Part shown: piece after piece, positions 1 through 6,674 of the stretch
How positions within the stretch are numbered: the first letter of the stretch is position 1
How the letters are laid out: every line of letters begins with the position of its first letter
NCBI GenBank assembly: GCA_047975545.1
Contig: JBKEDS010000013.1
Location: 36,493-100,492, forward strand
DNA: 64,000 bases
Source: JBKEDS01 sp047975545
GTDB lineage: Bacteria > Bacteroidota > Bacteroidia > Flavobacteriales > Flavobacteriaceae
Reading direction: 5' to 3'
Position numbers and translations under genes: made by a program
The notes under the pieces: model-generated
What the model was told of the DNA's origin: nothing
The model's input: only the letters and a program-made list of their open reading frames with translations
The model's database searches: none

Positions 1-711
1 CTCGTTTAACAAGCCGCCGGGATTGCCCCGCAAATCCAGTATAATGCGCTGTGCGCCCTGTGCTTTTAAATCGCGAAGGGCATAATTGGTTTCGGCAGCG
101 GCCTTGTTGTTAAAACGGCTTAATACAATGTAGCCGGTTTTGTTGTTTACCATGGAATAATGCGGCACGGCCTTTATTTCTACCTCGGCCCTATTTATGG
201 TGGCTGTTTGCGTTTTGCCTTGGCGTTTGTAGGTTAGTTGTACCTCGGTATCGGTTTCGCCTTTAAGGAGTTCGCCCGCATCTTCGGTATACGATTGTAA
301 ATCGATATTTCCTATTTTAATAATTTCATCGCCTGCTTTAAGGCCTGCTTTATCGGCTGGATAATCTTTATAGGGTTCGACAACAATTAATTTATCTTTT
401 AAGGTTTTTATTTTGGCGCCAATACCGGTGTAATCGCCCGTGTTGTTAATGCGGGCGGCCTCGACGTCCTGTTCGTTCATAAAATTGGTGTAAGGATCCA
501 GGTTGGTAAGCATACTTTTTATGGCGGTGTCCATAAGGTCGCCCGGGTTGGTTTCGTCAACATAGTTCATGTTGAGTTCCTTAAACAGGGTGGTAAATAT
601 TTCCAACTGCTTGGCAATTTCAAAAAAATCGTTTTTAAAGGCCGTGGTACTTAAAAATATTACACTTGCCAGTACGGGGATTATAATTCGTTTTTGAAGT
701 AATTTTTTCAT
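1..711 (-). CDS. S41 family C-terminal processing peptidase (C-terminus outside window)
   Basis: Periplasmic serine protease of the CtpA/Prc type, which trims or degrades envelope proteins from the C-terminus. The visible 237 codons begin at the ATG at 711 and run off the window edge. A hydrophobic segment at residues 8-24 acts as signal or anchor, a PDZ domain covers about residues 95-175 (KAGLKAGDEI), and the catalytic fold follows up to the LDLRGNPGG strand that precedes the catalytic Ser, which lies beyond the edge. The order rnpA, DUF4349 lipoprotein, S41 peptidase on one strand suggests partial co-transcription, but repeat copy 712-806 touches this start codon and forms its leader. The family call is firm; the substrate is unknown. 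Confidence 0.9.
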   Translation of the reverse strand, partial: MKKLLQKRIIIPVLASVIFLSTTAFKNDFFEIAKQLEIFTTLFKELNMNYVDETNPGDLMDTAIKSMLTNLDPYTNFMNEQDVEAARINNTGDYTGIGAKIKTLKDKLIVVEPYKDYPADKAGLKAGDEIIKIGNIDLQSYTEDAGELLKGETDTEVQLTYKRQGKTQTATINRAEVEIKAVPHYSMVNNKTGYIVLSRFNNKAAAETNYALRDLKAQGAQRIILDLRGNPGGLLNE

Positions 712-806
712 CTATTTAAATTTTATCAAGAGCCTATGGTTCAATTATTTAATTATTTTGGCGGGTAATGGCTATTGTTTGCCAAATGCCCATTATGGGC
801 TTTCAC
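712..806 (-). repeat. Leader repeat family A, copy 1 (internally deleted)
   Basis: About 95 bp directly abutting the start codon of the S41 peptidase. It shares the arms TATTTAAATTTTATCAAGA and GCCCATTATGGGCTTTCA with copies at 14968-15087 and 48231-48350 but lacks the central segment with the GCTCAG core. All three copies have the same orientation relative to the gene that follows. Confidence 0.75.
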
Positions 807-850
807 ACGTTTAAATTTTAATTGGTACAAAATTAGAAATAAATGCGACT

Positions 851-1648
851 TTATTTTTTATTCTTTTTAAACCATCGCCTTACCGCCCATATTACTACAA
901 TTACGATAAGGATAAATGGCCAAATGCTTAACAAACCAAGGAAAAATACCGATAGGCCGCTAAAACCCGAGCTTATGGCGTTCCACATTTTAGACCCATA
1001 GGATTGCGTTACGCCACTTTCGGCGGTATGTTTGTAAAACTCGATATCCAAAGTGCTTAACGATACTTTGTTTTCAAGGTATTTTAAACGGCCTTGTTGG
1101 GCTTCTATTTCCTCTCGGATATTGGACAGTTCGCGTTCTATTTGAAGCATTTCATCAACCGTTTTGGCTTTGCCCAACAATTCCAAATAACGCTGTTCCA
1201 AGGTTTGTTTGGCTTTTAGGCGGGCTTCCAAATCTATAAATTCTTCGGTTACGTCCTTGGAACTAATACGCTTGGTGTCGAAAAAACCAACGTTGCTGCT
1301 AATACCGTCCACGGTATTTTGAAAGGCGTTGCTGGGAATCCTAACGGTTAAATTTCGGGTAACGGTGTTGTACGATTTGGTTTCGTTATCGTGTTGTACG
1401 TAGCCCTTGTTTTGGTTTACAATTTGTATAATTTGATTATAGGTTTTTTCCAAATCTGGGCTTTCAAAACGCAAATAGGCTTCCTTTATTAGTTTTTGTT
1501 GGCTTTCGGTAGGAGCTTGGTAAGCGGCGTCGGCAACGGCAGTTTCTTCTAACATCATGCTTTCCGTATGAGCGGATTTATCGCTGTTGGAACAGGTAAA
1601 CATTAGGGGCAATGCCAGTAGGCACAAAAGGGAAAGGCGTAGCGTCAT
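851..1648 (-). CDS. DUF4349 domain-containing lipoprotein-like membrane protein
   Basis: A 265-residue envelope protein of unknown biochemical role. The N-terminus (MTLRLSLLCLLALPLMFTCS) is a signal sequence with Cys19 in a weak lipobox. Residues 55-210 match the DUF4349 pattern: a small alpha/beta part (YLRFESPDLEKT, LTVRIPSNAF) followed by a coiled coil (about 140-195). A C-terminal transmembrane segment (about 233-255) ends in the basic tail RRWFKKNKK. It lies between rnpA and the S41 peptidase on the same strand. The domain is assigned from remembered family features; no catalytic motif is visible. Confidence 0.8.
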   Translation of the reverse strand: MTLRLSLLCLLALPLMFTCSNSDKSAHTESMMLEETAVADAAYQAPTESQQKLIKEAYLRFESPDLEKTYNQIIQIVNQNKGYVQHDNETKSYNTVTRNLTVRIPSNAFQNTVDGISSNVGFFDTKRISSKDVTEEFIDLEARLKAKQTLEQRYLELLGKAKTVDEMLQIERELSNIREEIEAQQGRLKYLENKVSLSTLDIEFYKHTAESGVTQSYGSKMWNAISSGFSGLSVFFLGLLSIWPFILIVIVVIWAVRRWFKKNKK

Positions 1649-1689
1649 GTGTTAATTTTTTTGGATTAATAGTGCTTTAAAAAACCAAT

Positions 1690-2067
1690 TTAGGCCTTTA
1701 TTATGGCTTTGTTAAACTTGCTAAATAGCGTATTCATGCTGGTTTCAACTTGTTTTAACGTTGGTTTTTCTTTGCCAATGTACAAAATCATTAACGCATA
1801 TTGTGTTGTAATGTTGTTAAAATATTGGGCTTTGTTTAGCCGATACGCTTCTCGTAATAAGCGTTTTATACGGTTGCGGTGTACCGCTGTTTTAAACTGG
1901 CGCTTGCTTACCGAAACGCCTGTTTTTGCTTTTATATTTTCAGGAAAAGTTGTAGGAATAAAAACTAAACGCAGCGGAAATGCCGATACCGATTGCCCTT
2001 CGGCAAACAACTGTTCGATTAACTTTTTGCTTTTTAGTTTTTCGGTTTTGTTGAAGGTGAATGTCAA
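1690..2067 (-). CDS. rnpA: Ribonuclease P protein component
   Basis: Basic protein subunit of RNase P, which binds the catalytic RNA and helps recognise the 5' leader of precursor tRNAs. At 125 residues it has the normal length. The family signature is the basic RNR helix (KRQFKTAVHRNRIKRLLREA, about residues 55-74), preceded by the strand KTGVSVSKRQF. The usual partner rpmH is not next to it; upstream there is only non-coding sequence to 2311. A -7 element lies at 2087-2094 on the same strand. Confidence 0.95.
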   Translation of the reverse strand: MTFTFNKTEKLKSKKLIEQLFAEGQSVSAFPLRLVFIPTTFPENIKAKTGVSVSKRQFKTAVHRNRIKRLLREAYRLNKAQYFNNITTQYALMILYIGKEKPTLKQVETSMNTLFSKFNKAIIKA

Positions 2068-2086
2068 TGCTGCTGTTTTAAGGTTT

Positions 2087-2094
2087 CAAAGGTA
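2087..2094 (-). promoter_or_regulatory. Putative -7 element upstream of rnpA
   Basis: Reads TACCTTTG on the minus strand, matching the Bacteroidota TAnnTTTG consensus, 20 bp before the rnpA start. No convincing -33 TTTG is seen. Confidence 0.55.
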
Positions 2095-2265
2095 GTGAAA
2101 TTGTAAATGTTCCCATATAAATAAGTTTGTCCATTTCTGCCTTAAAATTACCCATTAGAGTTTGTGTTTTTGTTTATAAAAACAGCTTTATTTTTTTAAG
2201 TCGTTCAGTAATTTTTAAGCATAAAAAATTTTATTTGGAAGTATGAAATAGATAAAACTACATAA

Positions 2266-2295
2266 AAAAAGCCCGAAAAATCCGGGCTTTTTTAA
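2266..2295 (-). terminator. Intrinsic terminator after the OmpH/Skp-like gene
   Basis: Stem AAAGCCCG / CGGGCTTT with a short loop, flanked by A-runs and T-runs so that it can work on both strands. It is 17 bp past the stop codon of the minus-strand gene at 2312-2827. Confidence 0.85.
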
Positions 2296-2311
2296 GATTA
2301 CACTAAAATTA

Positions 2312-2827
2312 TTACTTTTTGTAGGCTTCGTTTAAAGCGCTTAAAATGGTTTGGGTTAAATCGTGTTCGTCCGCCCCGTACATAACGGTAGCAGCGGCAT
2401 CGCTGGTACCCAAAACAAAGGTATAACCGTTGGTTTTACCATAGTCTTTCACAAAAGTTTTTACCTTATTTATTACCGAATCAATTTGCGATTGAAACTC
2501 AAGCTGCAAGGCCTGTTGCTCGGTTTGCATTTGTTGCTGCAATTGTTGCTGTTTCATTTGCAGGCCGTTCATTAACTCTTGGGCCTTGGCTTGCGAGGCA
2601 CGTTGCGCTTGTTGTTGTGCTGCTTGCACTTCTTGCTGAAACGCACGCCCAATACTATCGGCTTTTTTTCTGAAATCTTCCTCCTTTTTTTCGAACTTGG
2701 TTTCCAAATCCTTTTTTTCCTGATAGTCGTTAATTACGGTTCCGTTATCTACAAAACCAATTTTAGCGGGTTTTTGGCACGATGTTAATGCAAATACAAA
2801 AGCCAATACGTAAAGTATATTTTTCAT
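2312..2827 (-). CDS. OmpH/Skp family periplasmic chaperone-like lipoprotein
   Basis: Skp-like protein expected to hold unfolded outer-membrane proteins in the periplasm. At 171 residues it has the family length. It begins with a lipoprotein signal (VFALTSC, Cys17), then a strand containing KIGFVDNGTVINDY, a long Gln/Ala-rich alpha-helical region (about 40-120, QQAQRASQAKAQE) that would form the tentacles, and a C-terminal return to the beta core (GYTFVLGTSDAAATVMYG). The lipid anchor is common in Bacteroidota homologues. It is a single-gene unit with a -7 element at 2853-2860 and a terminator at 2266-2295. Confidence 0.85.
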   Translation of the reverse strand: MKNILYVLAFVFALTSCQKPAKIGFVDNGTVINDYQEKKDLETKFEKKEEDFRKKADSIGRAFQQEVQAAQQQAQRASQAKAQELMNGLQMKQQQLQQQMQTEQQALQLEFQSQIDSVINKVKTFVKDYGKTNGYTFVLGTSDAAATVMYGADEHDLTQTILSALNEAYKK

Positions 2828-2852
2828 TTTTATATTTTAATTTTATTGTGAA

Positions 2853-2860
2853 CAAATGTA
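2853..2860 (-). promoter_or_regulatory. Putative -7 element of the OmpH/Skp-like gene
   Basis: Reads TACATTTG on the minus strand, 26 bp before the start codon at 2827, matching TAnnTTTG. Confidence 0.55.
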
Positions 2861-3058
2861 ATAAAGTTAACCTTATGTAAACTATATTTTTTAGTGGTTT
2901 TTAAATTATAAATATTTATTATGAATAATTTAAACATTCATTTAAATAATCTATTAAAAACCAAAGTGTTTTAAGGCGTTTTAAGGCGTTTTAAAAAAGA
3001 AGGCTTATGGATTGTTTTTAAAAAGAAGAAGCAAGCTCACGCCGTCTTAAAATTGATT

Positions 3059-3919
3059 TTATATGTTTTTTATCACATAAATTAACGACGAAGCCTCTTT
3101 TGTACCTACTGCTTTTAAGTTTGAAAGCATTCCGATAATAAAAGCCTTAACATAATTCATTTTTCCGGATTTGTATTGTTCCGAAAGCAAGCTCACATAA
3201 AACGCATCGAACCACATGGGTTTTGTTTTTGTAACTTTTAAATGATATTTTGAAAATAATGCAGAAACGGATTTTCTGTTAAAATGCCATAAATGCCTTG
3301 GAACGTCGTAAGCCGCCCAATGCTGTTTGTAAAATTGGGCGTCGTAGCTTTTATAATTGGGTACCGCAACAATTAAAGTGCCGTTGGGCTTTAGCAAGGC
3401 TTTATAAATTTCGATTTGATTTTCCAAATCGGGCAAATGCTCTAAAACATGCCAAAGGGTAATAACATCGAAAGTTGAGGGTTTTAAGGTTAAAAGTTTA
3501 TCGGGCGCAAATACGGCATTTTTTGTTTTGGTATTGGCAATGGTACGGGCTTGTGCATTTGGCTCAATTCCTAAAATACCCCAATTATGTTGTTGTGCGG
3601 TTTTTAAAAAATCGCCCGTGCCACAACCTATATCCAAAAGGTTTTTTTCGGGCGAGGTATATTTTGAAATTAATCTTATTTTTCTATTTAAAGCGAATGC
3701 TCTAACGGTATGGTATAGTTTTTCAAAAACATTACGTTTGGTATCGGTATGCGAAATATAATTTTCGCTTTTATAATAGTCGGGTAATTTATCTTGGTTT
3801 GGCTTGGGGTGCGTTTCCAAAAAACCAAATTCGAGATTTTTATAAAGCTGAAACGCTTCGCCCGAAACCGAATAATCGTTGAGTTTTAAAACACTGTTTT
3901 TGGAATAATTGGGATTCAC
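3059..3919 (-). CDS. Class I SAM-dependent methyltransferase
   Basis: A 286-residue methyltransferase with unknown acceptor. The SAM-binding motif I (LLDIGCGTGDF) is at residues 94-104, an acidic residue follows the next strand (GIEPN), and motif IV/post-I (VITLWHVLEHLPD) is near 150-162, as in Methyltransf_11/23 proteins. The N-terminal 60 residues (YYKSENYISHTD) resemble a family often found beside mnmG in Flavobacteriaceae. It lies downstream of mnmG, separated by 380 bp of repeats, and has a parS-like palindrome 28-43 bp upstream of its start. Confidence 0.85.
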   Translation of the reverse strand: MNPNYSKNSVLKLNDYSVSGEAFQLYKNLEFGFLETHPKPNQDKLPDYYKSENYISHTDTKRNVFEKLYHTVRAFALNRKIRLISKYTSPEKNLLDIGCGTGDFLKTAQQHNWGILGIEPNAQARTIANTKTKNAVFAPDKLLTLKPSTFDVITLWHVLEHLPDLENQIEIYKALLKPNGTLIVAVPNYKSYDAQFYKQHWAAYDVPRHLWHFNRKSVSALFSKYHLKVTKTKPMWFDAFYVSLLSEQYKSGKMNYVKAFIIGMLSNLKAVGTKEASSLIYVIKNI

Positions 3920-3946
3920 AATTAAATTTATTTACAAAAATTGATG

Positions 3947-3962
3947 CGTTCCACGTGGAACA
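3947..3962. other. parS-like palindrome, copy 1
   Basis: CGTTCCACGTGGAACA, a 14-bp perfect palindrome, one base short of the 16-bp parS form at 6196-6211. It lies upstream of the methyltransferase start (3919). Confidence 0.65.
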
Positions 3963-3980
3963 TTTTTAAAGTCATGGGGT

Positions 3981-4115
3981 ACTAATGTTATGTCAACTCT
4001 GAAATTTAATATAGAGATTGCTTCGTCGTCGCACCTCCTTCTCGCAATGACGTCATTGCGACGACAAAGGAGGAAGCAATCTTATCCGTTAATTTTAGGT
4101 TGACGTGACACTAGT
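3981..4115. repeat. Large palindromic intergenic element
   Basis: A roughly 135-bp imperfect palindrome. The outer arms pair ACTAATGTTATGTCAAC with the complement of the end near 4099-4115 (14 of 17 matches), and the inner arms pair AGATTGCTTC with GAAGCAATCT. The apex is CGCAATGACGTCATTGCG. The core CATTGCGA...GAAGCAAT also appears inside gltX (11371-11443). Confidence 0.75.
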
Positions 4116-4147
4116 TTATATGTTTATGATAAATTGCATTGCACGGA

Positions 4148-4203
4148 GGCTTCGACAAGCTCAGCTTCCGTTAATATGTGTGGTGGCTGAGCCTGTCGAA
4201 GCC
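4148..4203. repeat. Inverted pair of the TTCGACAAGCTCAGC repeat
   Basis: GGCTTCGACAAGCTCAGC at 4148-4165 and its near-perfect reverse complement at 4186-4203 (one mismatch). The same core forms hairpins at 11846-11870 and 30681-30709. Confidence 0.8.
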
Positions 4204-4299
4204 ACTTTTTCCAATATACGAACCCTTCGTGCTATCTGTTCGTTGACAAGCAAGGGCACAGGGATATTCTTATTTTAATCCCTCAACCTGAAACCAAAA

Positions 4300-6171
4300 C
4301 TACCGCCCCATATATACCAGTAACACCGAAATATCGTTGGGCGATACCCCGCTAATTCGGGAAGCCTGCGATACGGTTTTGGGCTGTATTTTTTTAAGTT
4401 TTTCGCGCGCTTCGAAACTCATGGATTTTATTTGCGAGTAATCAAAATTATCAGGGATTTTTACATACTCCAATCGGCTTAGTTTATCGGCATTGTTCTT
4501 TTCCTTATTGATATAGCCGGAATATTTTACCTGTATTTCGGCTTGTTCTATTTCTTCACCATCTAAATTATGGGCTTTAATATATTGCTCGACCGCATCA
4601 AACTTTCGCATATCGTCTATGGTAATATTGGGGCGCGAAAACAATTTGAACATTTTATCGGATTGTTTAACCGGAGCCGATTCCTTAGCTTCCAAAACCG
4701 GATTTGCCAACTCGGGCGCAATACTGGTTTCGGCAAAAAATTGAACAAATTTTTCGGCATTATTATGTTTTTCCTCCATACGGCGCAAACGTTTTTCGGA
4801 TGCCAAACCTATGCTATACCCCTTTGGGGTTAAGCGCAAATCGGCATTATCTTGGCGCAAAAGCGTTCGGTATTCGGCACGGGAAGTAAACATTCTATAC
4901 GGTTCTTCGGTGCCTTTGGTAATTAAATCGTCTATTAAAACGCCTATATAGGCTTCGTCGCGCTTTAGGGTAAACGGTTCTTTTCCGGCTACTTTTAAGC
5001 TGGCATTAATACCCGCCATTAGGCCTTGCGATGCGGCTTCCTCATAACCCGTTGTGCCGTTTATTTGTCCTGCAAAATACAGGCCCTCGACAAGTTTGGT
5101 TTCCAACGTATGCTGCAATTGGGTTGGCGGAAAATAATCGTATTCAATGGCGTAACCCGGCCTAAAAAATTTTACGTTTTCAAACCCTACGACCGAACGT
5201 AGCGCCTTAAATTGAACCGCTTCGGGCAAGGACGTTGAAAAACCGTTAACATAAACCTCAACCGTATTCCAGCCTTCGGGTTCTATAAATAATTGATGCC
5301 TGTCCTTATCGGCAAAACGGTTTATTTTATCTTCAATAGACGGGCAATACCGTGGCCCCAAACTTTTAATGCGTCCGTTAAACATGGGCGACCTATCGAA
5401 ACCTTCGCGAAGCAAATCGTGTACCTTTTCGCTGGTAAAGGTCATGTGGCAAGACCGTTGGTTTTGCAATGGTTTTGTTATGTCTAAAAACGAAAATTTT
5501 TCGGGGTTTTCATCGCCGGGCTGCTCGGTCATTTTGGAATAATCCAACGAACGTCCATCGACACGTGGCGGCGTTCCTGTCTTCATCCTTCCGGACTCGA
5601 AACCCAAAGCAACCAATTGCTCGGTTATGCCGGTTGCGGCCCTTTCGCCCGCACGGCCACCACCGAAATTTTTATCGCCTATATGGATTAATCCGTTTAA
5701 AAAAGTACCGTTGGTTAGCACAACCGATTTGGCTTTTACCTCGACCCCGAGCGCCGTTTTTACGCCAACTACTTTATTGTTTTTTACCAATAGACTGGAC
5801 ACCATATCCTGAAAAAAATCCAAGTTCGGGGTTTGCTCCAATAGCAAGCGCCAATCTTTGGCAAAGCGCATGCGGTCGCTTTGCACACGGGGGCTCCACA
5901 TGGCAGGGCCTTTGGATTTGTTTAGCATTTTAAACTGAATGGCCGAAGTATCGGAAACAATGCCGCTATATCCGCCCAAAGCGTCGATTTCGCGAATAAT
6001 TTGCCCCTTGGCAATACCGCCCATGGCCGGGTTGCAGGACATTTGGGCAATGTTTTGCAAATTCATGGTAATTAGCAATGTTTTGCTTCCCATATTGGCA
6101 GCGGCAGCGGCAGCTTCGCTCCCTGCATGGCCTGCGCCAACTACAACAACATCGTAAACTTGGTTAAACAT
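4300..6171 (-). CDS. mnmG: tRNA uridine-5-carboxymethylaminomethyl(34) synthesis enzyme MnmG
   Basis: FAD-dependent enzyme (GidA) that with MnmE installs the cmnm5 group on the wobble uridine of several tRNAs. At 623 residues it has full length. The N-terminal dinucleotide fold is VVVGAGHAGSEAA (residues 9-21), followed by the conserved MSCNPAMGGIAKGQ (about 44-57), a second nucleotide-binding region with GLYFAGQINGTTGYEEA (about 365-381), and the C-terminal helical GidA-associated domain ending SRISGVSPNDISVLLVYMG. It is probably transcribed alone: a -7 element lies at 6239-6246 and a parS-like palindrome lies in the resulting leader (6194-6213). Confidence 0.97.
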   Translation of the reverse strand: MFNQVYDVVVVGAGHAGSEAAAAAANMGSKTLLITMNLQNIAQMSCNPAMGGIAKGQIIREIDALGGYSGIVSDTSAIQFKMLNKSKGPAMWSPRVQSDRMRFAKDWRLLLEQTPNLDFFQDMVSSLLVKNNKVVGVKTALGVEVKAKSVVLTNGTFLNGLIHIGDKNFGGGRAGERAATGITEQLVALGFESGRMKTGTPPRVDGRSLDYSKMTEQPGDENPEKFSFLDITKPLQNQRSCHMTFTSEKVHDLLREGFDRSPMFNGRIKSLGPRYCPSIEDKINRFADKDRHQLFIEPEGWNTVEVYVNGFSTSLPEAVQFKALRSVVGFENVKFFRPGYAIEYDYFPPTQLQHTLETKLVEGLYFAGQINGTTGYEEAASQGLMAGINASLKVAGKEPFTLKRDEAYIGVLIDDLITKGTEEPYRMFTSRAEYRTLLRQDNADLRLTPKGYSIGLASEKRLRRMEEKHNNAEKFVQFFAETSIAPELANPVLEAKESAPVKQSDKMFKLFSRPNITIDDMRKFDAVEQYIKAHNLDGEEIEQAEIQVKYSGYINKEKNNADKLSRLEYVKIPDNFDYSQIKSMSFEAREKLKKIQPKTVSQASRISGVSPNDISVLLVYMGR

Positions 6172-6193
6172 AATTGTTAGGTTTCTTGTTTTG

Positions 6194-6213
6194 AATGTTC
6201 CACGTGGAACATT
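6194..6213. other. parS-like 20-bp perfect palindrome, copy 2
   Basis: The 16-bp core TGTTCCACGTGGAACA (6196-6211) is extended by two more self-complementary bases on each side. It matches the known bacterial ParB-binding parS consensus TGTTNCACGTGNAACA. It lies 23 bp upstream of the mnmG start. Confidence 0.75.
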
Positions 6214-6238
6214 TTTGGTTTTTTAAATTTTGGGAGTG

Positions 6239-6246
6239 CAAAGGTA
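6239..6246 (-). promoter_or_regulatory. Putative -7 element of mnmG
   Basis: Reads TACCTTTG on the minus strand. The implied leader of about 60 nt contains the parS-like palindrome. Confidence 0.55.
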
Positions 6247-6263
6247 CGCCGAAATACTTAATA

Positions 6264-6674
6264 TTAAAGCATTTGCGCTAAGTAAAAATCTTCTTTACTA
6301 CGCATTTGCTTTGCGTTGGCATCGGTTTTGTCCTTGTAGCCGCAATAGTGCAGCACGCCATGAACCATTACCCGGTAAAGTTCGGTTAAAAAAGGGACGT
6401 TGAAATCCTTGGCGTTGTCCTCCACCCTTTCAACAGAAATAAAAATATCGCCTTGGATTAGGGTGCCTACCGTGTAATCGAAACTAATAATATCGGTTAG
6501 GGTATCGTGTTCCAAAAATTCTACATTCAACTTGTGCAAATAGTCGTCGTTGCAAAACACATAGTTTATTTCTTCTAACTTAAAGCCTTCGGAAACTATA
6601 ACGTTTTTTATCCATGTGCTTAGTTTGGTTTCGTTGGTTAGGCTAAAATTGGTTTCGTAATTAAAACTAATCAT
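6264..6674 (-). CDS. ybeY: rRNA maturation RNase YbeY
   Basis: Metal-dependent endoribonuclease of the UPF0054 family, involved in 16S rRNA 3' maturation and ribosome quality control. At 136 residues it is slightly short. The zinc-site motif is HGVLHYCGYKD (residues 105-115); His105 and His109 match the first two ligands of the usual HGxLHxxGYDH, but the position of the third His is changed, with Lys114-Asp115 at that place. The start overlaps the end of the upstream DUF4175 gene by 8 bp, which suggests translational coupling. Confidence 0.93.
   Translation of the reverse strand: MISFNYETNFSLTNETKLSTWIKNVIVSEGFKLEEINYVFCNDDYLHKLNVEFLEHDTLTDIISFDYTVGTLIQGDIFISVERVEDNAKDFNVPFLTELYRVMVHGVLHYCGYKDKTDANAKQMRSKEDFYLAQML

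Larger units (their letters stand above)
3920..4299. other. Gene-free stretch with parS-like site and palindromic repeats
   Basis: 380 bp between the methyltransferase and mnmG. It holds a parS-like palindrome (3947-3962), a large palindromic element (3981-4115) and an inverted pair of the TTCGACAAGCTCAGC repeat (4148-4203). The last 90 bp before the mnmG stop contain nothing recognisable. Confidence 0.8.

Noticed and set aside
5469..5933. Open frame of 154 codons opposite mnmG
   Set aside because: It is a shadow of the mnmG coding strand: Arg/Pro-rich, no start context, no family resemblance.
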